Below, piece by piece: positions 49,641 to 63,486 of a stretch of DNA of 64,000 nucleotides. The stretch covers positions 7,943,012-8,007,011 of the forward strand of contig JAJEKV010000046.1 in the NCBI GenBank assembly GCA_021234155.1. The letters run 5' to 3'. Source of the stretch: Isoetes taiwanensis (lineage: Eukaryota; Streptophyta; Lycopodiopsida; Isoetales; Isoetaceae). Under the pieces are notes generated by a model. It was not told the DNA's origin. It searched no databases and was given only the letters and a program-made list of their open reading frames with translations. A program made the translations under genes and the position numbers. Position 1 is the first letter of the stretch; the number at the start of each line of letters is the position of its first letter.

Positions 49641-51835
49641 AAGATTACATGGTTTATCAACTATGGGTTATAAACATCTGGTAGTTTTCTTGCACAAAGT
49701 TCTTTATAAGATCGATGGCAATTAACGATAACAATTTCATTATCCAATTGAGGAAGAATTTTTTACTGTAGCTGTTGACTTTATATCATTGGTATTTAAA
49801 CAAATAGATCGTTTTATAGTTGGCTTTCATCATTCCGCAAATGGGGAATCAATTACTAACATATCTAAGGTATAGAGTTCCTAATTTTGGTTAAGAAATT
49901 GGACCATTCATGAAGTGAGATATCAAGATATCACACACAAAAGCTATCTTCATGCTCTGCTCTCTTGTATGATATTGATTTGATAATTCTAGAAGTGGAT
50001 TCAATAGATTTACCTTTGATGATTTGTTCTGGTGTCTATATTAAACTATTTGTATTCATTTTTTTTGTGTAGTTTATGCATGTCTCTCATACATGCAATT
50101 GAAGCAATTATTATAGGAAATCTAACTAGGACTAAGCTCTTTTCTGTAGTTTGAGAAACAAAGCAAATTTCAATACTCTGAAATTTTACTTTGTTGATTG
50201 AAATGAGCTCCTATTCCAATATTTCGATACGCAATCGTACTAAGTCATCACCTCCCCAGGTCAAGCTAATGATTGCTGGTGAATTAGGATCAATTAAACT
50301 AGGTGCTAAAAGCATGGGTACTTTGTACCCATGGGGAAAAAATAAAGCACAATGTGTGTCATATGGGTGTATAAGCCAAAGTAGTGCAATTATGAACGCA
50401 AATTTAGCGCATATTTTTAAACATTTGATTTGTACTTGTATGGTTGATATATGTCAAACTTTTGGTTATGTTTTTTAGTCTGAAAATTTAAATGCCAAAT
50501 TCAACACAACGTTGCAACGTTGAACTTGCTTTATGGAAAATGTTCTATATGGTACAACACTTTGGAATGTATTAAGCTAAAAAGTGAGTGTCTGCACTTG
50601 CATTTGGTAAGTTACGAGTAAAGCACAGCGCACATGTCAATCCTCAGTTGCAAATTTAAAATATTTCTAGCCTTTTCCATTACTTAGAAGTAGATAAACT
50701 CTACAAATAAAAAATGAACTTAAAGTTTTATGCTATCTTTGTTGTCAATAATATAGTTGTCTGCTATATGTGTCATGCTTACATTGGAAACATTCATACT
50801 GCTACCTTCCCCAGCAAGTAGAACTCATAAAGATAATCCGTTCATCATTAAGTGACTCAAAAACAAAATAATACATGAATGTCCACCCCCTGCCTAATAT
50901 ACCACCTTAAGGGCTTGCAAGAAAAAACATTCAATCTCAAATTGAATATTGGAGAATGCTGCAAAGCTACACAATTATCTGTCACCCCTGGACATGATAT
51001 ATGACATGAGCTCAAGGAGTTCCCAAGAAAGAAGTGCAATATTATATTGGTTTAAATTACTAATGAAGGCTTCATTGATGCCCAGTTACTTCAACTGTTA
51101 CAATGTGCAATAAGACAGTCTCAATATCAATTGTAAGAAGTTTCAAGAAATTGCGTAAAAATCTCAAATATTGTCTTTTGCAATCGTTTGTGAATATTAG
51201 CCAATATTTGACAAAGTTAACTATTGATCAACTGATTAAAAGAACGAGTCAGTACGGCCTAGAAAAGAATTTAGGTATGTGTCCACAAGAAAACGTAAAT
51301 GGAAAGCTCTACATACTCAACACCACCCGACAACTCACAACTTTTGCTAGCATAACAAGTTAAATAGAGACCATCTTGGCTGGCATTCACATATTCTTAA
51401 AACTCGGATGCCTAATACTCCTGGATAAGTAACTTTTAAATTTTTTGAAAGCTTGAAAGTCTGTCTTGCCTCGTGGAATTAATAAAGTCCTTTTCTATCC
51501 ATTCCTTAGCTTAGTATAATCATCATGCGTTGAACTTGTCCTTCACAATTGATTAAGGGAGAGATATTCTGAAGATTTTGAGCTATTAGGCCATTTTTAT
51601 TTGTTATGTGTCTTTCTAAATCAATTGTGATACAGAAAGATGGAAGCTACCCCATCCGCACAAAAACAATGGTAAATATTATCTTCTCTAGTCAAAATCT
51701 GCTAACAAATGTTTGACTACTTGATAATCAAGGCTGACTACCCTTAGAAAGAACTAATTTTCCGTAAATTGGAAGTGCAAACTTTTAAAAAGAGCTATTA
51801 CCATCATGAGCTTCAGAAACTCGTCCTTGCTCTTA
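49641..51835. other. No gene recognised
   Basis: AT-rich. ORFs at 50,191-50,478 and 51,103-51,363 (86-95 codons) have no recognised domains. Confidence 0.4.
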
Positions 51836-51839
51836 AACC

Positions 51840-52097
51840 CTCCACATGCATTGAATGTGATCGCCGCCTTCAATTTAATTTCTTATTATAATGACGATCG
51901 TGCTCTATAACCACGCCACCTTGCCCGGATGTTGAATGCTTTGAGTACACAAGTATTTCAACTAAACTACTCACTCCACATGCGTTGGAATGTGATCGCC
52001 GCCTTTACGCAATTTCTTATAATATGATCGTGTTTCTATAACCACGCCACCTTGCCCGGATGTTGAATGCTTAGAGTACACAAGTATTTCAGCTAAT
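51840..52097 (-). repeat. Tandem duplication of a myosin IQ-region exon (~130 bp)
   Basis: 51,840-51,968 and 51,974-52,097 align closely; both contain ACGCCACCTTGCCCGGATGT. On the minus strand each holds an IQ-like exon piece (YYKKLRK, then AAITFQRMW in frames offset by small indels). Confidence 0.8.
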
Positions 52098-53631
52098 CAC
52101 ATAAATCATACAGCGAAGCATTCGGATAATGATAGCTGCCTTGGTTTGTTTTTGGACACGTGTATTCTCTACGAGCAAACATTCCACGACTCCTCGCCTG
52201 TATGACTATTGTTGCCTTTTTAATGCTTTCTCCTGCCGCCATCTGGCGTGACATGCTTCCGGATACGATAGCGGTACCGCTTTTTTCGTTTGCTTTCATA
52301 TAATTTTCGAGTAAGTTTACATCATCAAAGAGGCTATCGCACCTCGCCAATGGGCTGGATAGTAATAGCAGCCTTTGCGCATTGCTTTAAATTTTTGAGT
52401 GCAAGGTATGTACGAACTTGATGTTGTATGACATTTGCAAAGCAGCTCGGCTCTCAGGGCATCCAACTCAGCCATTTGCCCCCGCCCCTAAGGAACACTT
52501 TGTTCTTTCCAATCTGCATGCACAAGAAATACTATTAGGATTTTTGAATTGACATTCTTGAGCACTTAATATTATTCATCGAGGTTCAAACATATGTCAT
52601 AGATGTAACTATAGCATTTGATTCAAAATATTCTAATGTACAAATATATTAGTCTATACCGATAGTTCTTGAGGTTCATCTTACGCAAAAGCTTCTCCGT
52701 TGCCACCTTCTCATCATATCCGAAAACAAAAGACCGGTTATACATATTACTTGCATGATTTACTCCGGATGGCCTATTTGCTATCCAACTATGAAGAAAG
52801 ATATTGCCCCATAAACACACCGGCCCATCGAGAAGCTTTGGGGCTAGGAGTCCAAAATCTAGAACTCATCAAAAGTTCGACGTGTTGGATATCCAAAGAC
52901 ACCTGATTTTACAGACCTCCAAGTACACCCTATACAATTTATTTTGGAACTACGCAAGAGGAGGAAGAAAGTGTAAACATAATGGGGAGGAATCCCTATA
53001 CAAATTTTGGGGCGTGGAGAATAGGGAGAACAATGATAGCAATTGAATCGAGTTGAACTATCCCACAAGATCATAATCATCTTTGCATTTTTTATTCATC
53101 CGCGATCCGAATGATATGGAACTAACCTGTTGTTTTGAAACTTTCAAACCCATAAATATCAAGCACCCCTATCAATGTTTTGGACTCGGGATCCCCGTCC
53201 AATGGATTTGTTGACCTTATCAACCAGCCTGAACAATAAGGGAGACCACCGTCCGATGTAGACAAATAAAACACCACAAAAGAAAATACCTACCAAAGAG
53301 CCTAGAGTATATGGTCTTGGCTAAGGTGTCACGGTTGATTGTTGAAGCGGGTCAAAGAGACTTTGTGATAGTTTCATCACGTGTGACAATAACGCTGCGT
53401 GTGCAAAGAGAATCCTGCAGGCCCTTGGCATCACACCCGTAAACAATAAAAATTAGCAAAGAAGACCATCACAGGAATCTTAAATAAATGTTCTGTAAAC
53501 CTATATCAGCAGCTCCGCGGCAGCATTTAGAAGAAACGTTGATTTTTCGTCTTTTAATATTGAGGAATCAAACTCCTTTCCATTAATAAACTCGACTGCA
53601 AGATTAATGCAACTACTCGGAAAATTGCCTC
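51840..53631 (-). pseudogene. Class XI myosin pseudogene (motor and IQ-neck fragments)
   Basis: Myosin XI drives organelle movement along actin. Minus-strand exons follow family order. 53,631-53,501 (acceptor CACAAACAG) gives AIFRVVA, a frame change, then EFINGKEFDSSILKDEKS. About 53,440-53,293 gives VIVTRDETITKSL, a stop, then DTLAKTIYSRLF. 53,228-53,127 gives LVDKVNKSIG, then DPESKTLIGVLDIYGFESFK. After a large gap comes GYPTRRTFDEF (~52,880), a frame change, then GLLAPKLLDG. Then YDEKVATEKLLRKMNLKNY (~52,680) and IGKNKVFLRG (~52,510). The neck follows: VRTYLALKN, KAAITIQ and KKATIVIQARSRGMFARREY (~52,170). About 200 residues of the motor (the SFEQFCINF to LQSLMETL region) are missing, and several frames are broken. 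It is not functional as read. Confidence 0.85.
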
Positions 53632-54250
53632 CTGTTTGTGGAAGGAGAAAAGACCAACATTAGGAGCTGACCATTAGTAAGAACAAAAAGAAGCACGGGC
53701 CCTAACTACAACCTCCTGTGAAATCTGTGACACAGCCACCGAAATCAGATTGTTTTTGCAGCAGCATTGGAATTGAAAACACAACACTGCATCGTACAAT
53801 TATAAGCATATTATATTAAACCATTTTTCGAAGACAGACCTGAGCTTCCAGAACATATGATAAGAGATCTAAATTTAAATTAATAGATGCCAGTTAAACG
53901 AATATTGCCAGAATCACTAACCTGAATAACATAACTCATCTTGAAATATATATGAAGCATTCACAATCTGTTTTCCGCTTCGAAATTGCTTGGCGATTTA
54001 GACTACCCGTACATAGTCTACCTGCTTTCTATTACTATTGTCGTTGCTTTAGTTACACTAATACACAGCGTCAAATGATTCGGACAGAGTACATGAGGAG
54101 GCAAATAGAAGCTATGAGTAAAAGGCAGCATACACAACTCAGCAGTATGGCCCATAAGCCAACATAAAAAGCCCATGAAGCTCGGCAATGCAGATTCTTT
54201 CACATTAATATGCATGTGCGGTACAATTACTATAGTGTCATGAATAAAAC
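53632..54250. other. No gene recognised
   Basis: Upstream side of the myosin fragment. I looked for P-loop (GESGAGKT) and N-terminal motor exons and saw none. Confidence 0.4.
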
Positions 54251-55250
54251 CTAACAACTACATATAAAGCAGATCCGCATGACAGCAAATTTACTCGCTC
54301 CCCGCAGGCTTTGAGACGTCTTCGAAGCTGCCCTTACATGCCCGGAACTCACAGATGATATATCTTCCCCGAAGAAAGGCGACCATTTGCAACTGTTATA
54401 CTCGGGACAAGCCTCAAAGGAAAGGCATGACCCTAACCCGTGAAAGGCTTGAGCCGCATTATGGCAACCACATCGCCTATGGATTGAGAAAGCTCGCCTG
54501 GAAAGATAGACCACGAATCTTTGGGTATTTCTTGGATCTGTGGATGCCGCTACGCCCGGATCTTCTTCTTCGACCTGGTTCAAGGCAAGGTTCTTGATTC
54601 CTCTGTAGATAGGCGAAGCTTGATCCAGGAGATGCAAGCGGCCAGAGCCAAGTACAAAATGGTGCAGGCATCTATGAAGCCGCCATAGCTACTCTTTAAT
54701 TCGCCTTAAGACAGTTTCAAGGAGAAAAGCCAATGTGGTTGGATCGAAAATCAAAAGAGGGGGGGAGGATTGAAAAGGTTTTTGATCGTAAGATGATCTT
54801 CCGATTTTTGAGAAGGGCAAATATGAATGGGATCGGTTATGCGTGAAACGGAATAGAATCTCGGATATTGTAGAACTTACCCAGTTCAATTCGAGCTCCC
54901 CAGATGCAGCCAAGACAAACAAATCAGAAAGCCGGATTAATCGTTTTGCTTTTCCCGGAGCGCACCACCACGACCAGACTAGTGTAACGATCAAGCATAG
55001 GTAAATAGCCATGGGATTTTCAACACTGTTTTTTTCTTTTAGGAAAGCGCGATCGGGCGACCACTGGACTAGTGTAGCTACACTGTTATGCCCTACAAAA
55101 ATGACCAAGCACACAAAGTTAATAAAGACGATCAAACACCTTGGCTCAGAAAACAACCACCCCAGTCAAGAGCAAAAACAAAACCTCAACCTGCAAAGAC
55201 AAATCGTGAAAATGAGAAGCCCTGTTGCCACTCTACTGGGATGTTAACCC
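54251..55250 (-). other. Unassigned ORFs
   Basis: Minus-strand ORFs at 54,251-54,637 (128 codons) and 54,689-55,156 (155 codons, hydrophobic start). The region is GC-richer than its surroundings, hinting at former coding sequence. No domain is recognised. Confidence 0.2.
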
Positions 55251-55499
55251 CTTTGCTAAAAACAATAGGAAATCTCGGTAGGTTTTGGCCATGCCGGTAT
55301 GTTTCGCACTCATCAAAATAAAAATCCTTCCATGATTTCGCCTTTAGCTGTTTACCATCCGGCCGCCATAGCCGGGGACAGATTCGCCCAGTAGTCCGAT
55401 TCGAAAAATGCCGCTCGGATTGCCTTCGAAATGTTTCCTTGCAAGTTTTTTATTTTTTCGAAGCCTTAACATTCACTGAAAGCCCTTAGATTTATCAGA

Positions 55500-56410
<911 letters not shown>

Positions 56411-56458
56411 TCAAAAGCCCCAATTCGATTTCTCCTAGAATCTCTTCGATGTGTAGCA

Positions 56459-57349
56459 TTGCTCTTCCGTCTCCCGCACCAAGCCAAGCTTCTACGTGGA
56501 CGTGATTCTAAGGTAAGGTTCGGGTCCTCTATTGTGATGGCATTTTGTTTCTATTTACAACGGCAAGATGATATGGCGGGATTGTTTAAAAAGGAGTGCG
56601 GCATTGATCCGGATTTTTTATCTCACGATTTTTTGCTTTCTTTGGCGGTGGCGTTCCACCAAGTCGGACTGATACTCGAAGATCGATCACCATCAGGCCC
56701 GGCTCTACGTCCCTTTGCTCTGTTTTGCCCTTATTACGTGTTTTTGGTCGCAAGCTCGCACCTTGGTGCGGCGTTTACCTCTATTTTTATTATTTTCGGA
56801 TTGAGCAGGTGCGCGGTCGCTCCTTTGGGGGAAACGGCGATTAGTTAATGTATCCATCCTTGATCGGTAGGAAAAGAAAAGGAGCTAGCAATTTGGAAGG
56901 TCCATTTAGACAATGCCATACATTTTGGCTGCCATTTCCTCTATCGATGGCGTTTTGCCGGTTATACATCCCTCTGGTGATTTTTTCTTCCTCGGTTTCT
57001 TTTGCGGCATAAAGCGATTGTAAACCATCTCGCACAACACTAGATCCATGGTCTCGTTTTGAGTATTATGTGTAAATGGCATTTTTTAAGGATGTTTTGC
57101 ATTCTTTGAAGAACATTTCTCTTGTGCATTGTGAGAATTTCATTGAGGCGCCTACTCTCGATCTAACACATCGGCGGTTCGCATTTGCGATGTCGGTGAC
57201 ATTATTGGATCTCTGAAATATACATCGAACAGCTCTTGGTAAATTTTTTAACCGGTTGGGAAATTTTTATCCCGTGATTTGTTGATGTCCGAAATGCGAG
57301 CGGTTGTGAAACCCGGATGATGGCGTTAGCACTGCCGCGAACGGCACCG
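56459..57349. other. Unassigned ORF and 5' region of the MAP65 fragment
   Basis: A 129-codon plus-strand ORF (56,459-56,848) is hydrophobic near its end and unrecognised. The remainder could include promoter or 5' UTR of the MAP65 gene, but no clear TATA or other element can be singled out. Confidence 0.25.
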
Positions 57350-58887
57350 ATGATGGTGGATACAACTGCGGTTCTTTATTACGTGAATTGCGGTACAACT
57401 CCCAAATCTGGTCCATAGTTTGCCTTCTTATAAAACCCAAGTTCTAAAGTCTAATGCATTTGCAGCATATCTAGGATGAGCTTGGAGAGAATGACATGGA
57501 AAGAGATAGAATGCTGCTGCAGTTGGACTTGCTTCTTTGATATCTTCCCTAGGAGATCGAACTCTTCACACTCGTGTAAGGAGTATATTCAGCTTATTTC
57601 AAGTTTCAAATTTTATTGCCCAGAGCTAGATTCAGATTGTGACATGAAGGCATGTGTTGTAGTTAGATAAGCATGGTGGAACATTTGAAGGAAGCGACTT
57701 GCGACCCTTGGTCCTCGGTTGGAAGAGCCCATTTTGCAAAAGGAGGGCGTGCTAAGCAATTAGTGGACATTAGATCCCAAATTCAGAAAATTGCAAAAGA
57801 GATATCGGATGGTCCAATGCCCGATGATGATCCTGCTGATCTTGAAGTGAACCAGAGTTATCATTGAAAAGGTTGGAAGAGTATCAGATTCAGCTTCAGT
57901 CCTTGCAGAAAGAAAAGGTAAATAATTTGCCAAATCATTATAACGAGAAGTAGAAAGTGATTCTAATTTGATGCGTTTGCTTGCAGAGTAGCCGATTGCA
58001 CATGGTCTTAGAATATGTGAATTCAGTACATAAGCTATGCACCGTTCTAGCCATAGATTTTTTTACAACCATAAGCGAGGCCCATCCAAGTCTGGATGAT
58101 TCTGCAAATGGGCAACCAAAGAGCATCAGTAATGACACATTGCAAAGGCTAACTCAATGCATTGAATCCTTGGAAGATGAAAAGAAGCGCCGTATACAAT
58201 GGGTAATTTGTGAATACTTGCGTAATAAAGTTTTTAGAGCTTAGCATTGATAAACTGCTGTTTTGTTTAACTTGTTAGCTTCAAGACCTAGGAGCATCTT
58301 TGATCGAACTTTGGAATCTGATGGACACTTCAATGGAAGAGCAACAGCTCTTTTATCATGTTACTTCAAATATTTCTAAACCAGCTTCAGAAATTGTCGC
58401 ATCTGGAGCTTTAGCATTTGACATAATAGAGGAGGTATGTCCCTTTATTCTTGCCCTCACTATCTCTGAATTTTTGTTGATGCCAAACCTGAATTTGTTT
58501 TTCCTTGTGTCAGGCTGAGGTGGAGGTAGAACGCCTTGAGAGGTTGAAGGCAACCAAGCTGAAAGAGATTGTTCTTAAACGGAGAATAGAGCTGGAAGAA
58601 ATATGCAGACGTGCACACATGGAACCTGATCCGAGTACAGCAGAAGACCAGACAAACGCTCTTATTGATTCAGGTACAGAAGTGTGTGAGCTACTTGGAT
58701 AATTATGTTTAGGCTGATCTGCTCTCTTTTTGTAGGCATGGTAGAGCCATCTGATCTTCTAGCAAGGCTGGAAGACCACATAGCAAAAGCAAAAGAAGAT
58801 GCTTCAAGTAGGAAAGATATCTTAGAAAGGATAGAGAAGTGGATGTCAACTTGTGAAGAAGAAAGTTGGCTTGAAGATTATAACAAG
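57350..58887 (+). pseudogene. MAP65/PRC1/Ase1-family microtubule-bundling protein, damaged and partial
   Basis: MAP65 proteins cross-link antiparallel microtubules in interphase arrays and the phragmoplast. Exon 1 (57,350-57,410) reads MMVDTT, then one frame over CGSLLREL...QIW. Exon 2 (57,475-) reads DELGENDMERDRMLLQLD, then a stop. Exon 3 (to 57,917) holds VDIRSQIQKIAKEISDG, a frameshift, then LSLKRLEEYQIQLQSLQKEK. Exons 4-7 (57,987-58,202; 58,279-58,434; 58,514-58,673; 58,736-58,887) are intact with GT/AG borders. They give LEYVNSVHKLC, SLIELWNLMDT, EVEVERLERLKATKLKEIV and [27 protein letters not shown]. The conserved next exon (NRYSASRGAHLNLKRAE), which begins the microtubule-binding part, is not found. 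Either a pseudogene, or a gene with sequence errors in exons 1-3 that is truncated at its end. Confidence 0.9.
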
Positions 58888-58969
58888 GTTTGATGAGGAT
58901 TCCTGCATATAGTGCAGGATTTACTTAGCTTTTTAAATAATTTTTTTTTCTCTGGATCATGTGCAGGAT

Positions 58970-59367
58970 CACATGGTCGGATTCAAGTGAAACTGTATCA
59001 TTTCTCATATGCAGCTATGATGGAGCAGATACATGTTCACTGCAGCTCTTTGGTGAACCATTTTGCATACGTGATGGAGATTGTGAACTGGCTGGCTATA
59101 GAAGGTAAGATCTTCCGGCATTATAATTAGCTTTGAGCTATATTTTCCTTTTTCCTGAGGGTAATGCTTGACAATCATTTCCAGTGTCTTGGCTGGGCCA
59201 AGTTTGTAGCGGCAAATCTCAAAATCTTCTTGCAACAGGTCTTTGGCAGCCTAGTAACTAAATTCTGCCTGATAATTTTACAGGCTCTGAAACGTCAAGT
59301 CGTACAATTGATTCCATGAAAGATGCGTCCAGAAGCACGCGGCCACAACATAATGAAGTTTCCAGAG
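58970..59367 (+). other. Two exon-like segments downstream of MAP65
   Basis: 58,970-59,104 has acceptor GTGCAG and donor GTAAGA and two open frames (one with CSYDGADTCSLQLFGEPFC). 59,284-59,367 has acceptor ACAG, donor GTAAGC and the open phase SETSSRTIDSMKDASRS. Neither matches the conserved MAP65 C-terminal half. The second could be its variable tail; the first looks foreign. Confidence 0.3.
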
Positions 59368-61431
59368 GTAAGCATTTTGAACTGGAAGTTTTGTTTTGAA
59401 GATGGCAACGTTCCTAATTCTAGAGCAAGAATCTGACAACTAATCTTTCTATGCATACAAGTTTAATCTTTTTCAAGGTCTGGCTATTGATTGTCTGATT
59501 TTAGATTGAGATGTCCGAGCATCACTCTAGTTAGGAAGCAGATATTGGTGCCTAGATCGTCTTTGTTTCATTGCATTCGCCGGAATTGCAGAGGAGGTTT
59601 GGGAGGCAGATTTTATCCATATGATGTTACAATCTTCTGAAGTAGCAATTTATAGGCATGTGCATGTTGCGAACTAGTCAAGACTTATTTTCCTTCTCGT
59701 ATTAAGGCAAACCCCGGCAAGAATGATATGTTATTAGTATTCTAACAATGTTAAAACCAGGGCAAGAATGATATGTTATTAGTATTCTAACGCCTGAATG
59801 CATTAGAGCACGAAGCTTCTATGTTTTTTATACATATTTGTCTTGGGAAGATTGTCACCTTGGGAAGTTTTGCGTGCAGAAACTAAAGAGAGCAGTGTTT
59901 GGTGCATAAATCTATGGAGGTAAATTATGAAGATTTTAATTTGTTTGTTTGCTCTGTCATTTTGTTTGCAGACAAAATGACAAAATAATAGGTGAAGATA
60001 GCAGCGGCATGTATAGTACACGAGTCTTTTTCTAATCACAACGAGGCCAGGTCGTTATGGCAGGGGTCTTAGCAAAACAGACCTGTTTGTTGCTTTATAC
60101 GCATCAGCTCATCCACAGCTCATTAAGGAATTACTTTTTGTTGGCTCAACGTTGTTGCTTCTTTTCAGTTTGCTTTTTTCGTTGATATTGCTATGCAACG
60201 ATGTACATTAAATCCAGCTGAGATGTAGAGTGCAAAGTGGATACGCTTGAGGTAGAGTGCAACATGGAAGATTGAATTGCAGGGAAGGCCCACCATCCAA
60301 AATACTTGCGTGAATGGTGATTTATCTCTCTCGCAAGTGGCTAGCTAGTACTTTGCATATGCATTACAGATCTAGATGTCGAGAGAGCTGCAATTGTGGA
60401 GCTGCAATTGTCGACGCTCCTTAGATAAGATATAGCTGGAGCTGTTCCAATGTTGAGTGGTAGAAGATTGAAGAGAGCACTTGATCTGTCATCCTAAATA
60501 GAGCAACATATGTTAGTAAAGGAGCACAGGACATGAGAGAGATGTTGCATATCTAAATAATGCTGTGTGATGTATTTGTGATCTTGCCTATTGAGAATAT
60601 ACGCCCATTTAGTGCAATTTGATAATGTAAGAATGGTGGTTATTAAGTTGATGGTTTGTTCTGTGGCATGGATTTGCTGATATTCTATTCATTGACCTCA
60701 TGAACAAGATCATTTGCTGAACTGGCTTTCCGCAACTTTGTTTGGGGGCATAAAATGTAGGGGCATAAAAGATAGGGCTTGACATCATATGTTCGAATAG
60801 CAACACTTGTGAATATATGAAACTTAAAAGCAGAAGGAAGAACTCTAGGAGAATGGTTTGCTTTCAATAGCACAATTGCCACATTCAGTGGTGGCATCCG
60901 CGACCATGGGGTGGATACTCCTTTTTTCAAATGAAATGGGGCTTGGACCATGGCCCATTTAAATACATATTATTCTTTATATGTCATGGCTTAATCCACA
61001 TTGACATATCTACATGTAAGGTTGATATTGCAACGCTAGATTTGAGTCATTTGTGCTCTGTCTATAGCTGCTAAAATAATAGTCAATATGACATACACAG
61101 AGAAAAAATCTCATCAAATTCACAATGTTAAGTCATACAATGAGACAAAAATAGACATGTATAAAAACGTCACTCAATGATTGAGCATCAAATCTAACGG
61201 TTGTTCGTTGAATGAGCCATTGCATCTAGTTTACAAAACTAAAAGCACATTTAATATTTTGTAAGGTGCCAACCGACGCTATTCCTCCAAACTGTATTGG
61301 CGAGTTTCCCCACATGTAGCTTCACCACGATGTTGCTTGGTTCTTTTGGATTGCTGGTACTGGCCATCCATTTTTGTAGCCTATAATACTGATATCTAAA
61401 TAGTAATATGGGATAAGTTTGCTTGATTGAA
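59368..61431. other. No gene recognised
   Basis: Contains a ~50-bp tandem duplication at about 59,705-59,791 (GATATGTTATTAGTATTCTA twice). Otherwise unassigned AT-rich sequence. Confidence 0.4.
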
Positions 61432-61433
61432 AG

Positions 61434-61610
61434 ACAAACAAAGAGAGATAAAAAAAATATATTATGTTAAAACTTTAAATTAGACTTTGATAGACAAACA
61501 AAGAGAGATAAAAAAAAAATATTATGTTAAAACTTTAAATTAGACTTTGATAGACAAACAAAGAGAGATAAAAAAAATATATTATGTTAAAACTTTAAAT
61601 TAGACTATGA
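61434..61610. repeat. 60-bp tandem repeat, three copies
   Basis: GACAAACAAAGAGAGATAAA...TTAGACTTTGATA repeated with an exact 60-base period; copies are nearly identical. Confidence 0.95.
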
Positions 61611-61914
61611 GACAAATTATATAAGAAATAATACATGTCTATATTTTATCAACATCTTTTGCATGAGATGATACGACTCCAGTTTAATCTAAATTTAGCT
61701 TGATTTTTTTTTATTTCTCTGTACCCAATAGGATACAGTGTTTGATTTCTAACATTCTTGCTAAATGCAAAACTATCAGTTCGCGTGTGGATTTTAACTT
61801 CTTGCTTGATTTTCATTGTTGTAGTGTAATCTTATCTTAGGAGCTTGCTATGAAAAAAGATGGGTACGTGTATGATTCAAACTATCTATACATTTTCGTT
61901 TCATTCCATTTTAT

Positions 61915-61960
61915 TTTATCCCATTGATAGTACAAAAACTTGTATATATATATATATATA
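61915..61960 (-). other. (AT) tract with ACAAGT border
   Basis: Minus strand: TTAGACTAGG-(TA)n-ACAAGTTTTTGTACTATCAATGGG. It resembles the family C right border at 48,970-49,105 and closes the family D element. Confidence 0.65.
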
Positions 61961-63486
61961 CCTAGTCTAACTTTAAGCCATTATGCCTAAAGCTAGACGC
62001 TCCAAACTGGCAAAAACCATTTTAGAGCTTTTCAGTCCCAGGCCTTTGGCCTGGGGAGCCTTAGGGATTAGATCAAATTCCTAAACATGCTCAAAGCCAT
62101 TTTCTCCTTGCCATTTTCTTGGCATTTCTAAAATAAGCCTTGCAAATAGCCAAATCCTTCAGCCAATATGCAATACTAACAAACTATTTTTGCTATGCAT
62201 GGACTATCATAGAACCGCATCAAAGAAATCCGAATAGCAGGCAATTAACTTGCGCATTAAGCAGATCATGCATTAATTTATACATTAAGCATCTCAAGGC
62301 AAGACCTGAAATATATTAGCTCGAGATAAGCTCATCTCATTTCTGATATAAGACTTGCAAAACGACAAATTCATTCAGCAAAGATGCCATACTACCAAAC
62401 CTTTTTTGCTATGACTGGACAATCACAGATCCGTCTCAAACCTTTCTCAGAATAGAAGCAATTAACTTATGCATTAAGCAGATCATGGATTGTTTTTAAC
62501 TTTCCCAACAATGCCTTAGAATAAAAACTGGGCCATGTCATTTTTAATTCCTCTAGAGAATGCCAAACACCTCAAGCTGCACTTAGCCTCCTGCAATATT
62601 ATTGGGGCAAGTCATGCCATATTCCAAAACATTTTGTTATGCTTGGATCATTTTACATCTGAATGCAACTATCAATTGCATCAGGTCTATAAAATGCACA
62701 GAAAACAAATTACCATGTCCATTACTTTTTTCAGGCAAGCATTTTAACCAATGCATTAACCAGCAGTGATTTTAAATTACTTAACTATGCCTTAAAAAAA
62801 TCCCCGCAACCAGCAATGTCATCTTCAAATCCTTTAGAGTATGCCAGATATTTCAAGAATGTGCTCAATTCCATGCCATATTATTTGGGCAAACTATGCC
62901 ATATTATCTAACCTTTTTTGCAATGCATGGATTATCCCAGATTTGAATGCCATTATTAGTTGCATCAAGTCTATACAATGCACGAAAATTTAACTACATG
63001 CACGGTACTTTATTCAACAAAGTCTATTGCTAAAAAATACGAGCAACAAATTAACAAGGCTTTTAAAGATCCAAAGAGCACAGCCTTAATGCATATTAGG
63101 TAGCATTTAAAGTATGCTTGTGTTGCCACAAGAACAAAAACCTGGTCTATCACAGCAATAATTAAGCAAACACGAAATTTAGACAAAACCATAGGTGCAT
63201 TCCATATTTTCATTAACTCAGAAGTAGAATTTAGCAGACTTTAAACTGCATCAGTCATGTGTGTCTTAAGCAGCCAAAATAAGCCATCATAAATTACTCC
63301 TGATAAAAGTTAAAGAGCTTAGACTGCAAATTTCAAGCGTTTTGCACATTACCTTATATTTTGCACAGGTAGAAAGTCTTAAAGAAACGAAATGATCAAA
63401 CAAACTTGTATAGAATGTTCAAGTCGCAATCCTTGTTGTACAACAGCACCATCCAATCCAAAATCCAAGTAATGGAGGAGTAGAAT

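Noticed and set aside
53632-55250. N-terminal motor exons of the myosin fragment
   Set aside because: No GESGAGKT-type P-loop or flanking motor motifs could be found in any minus-strand frame.
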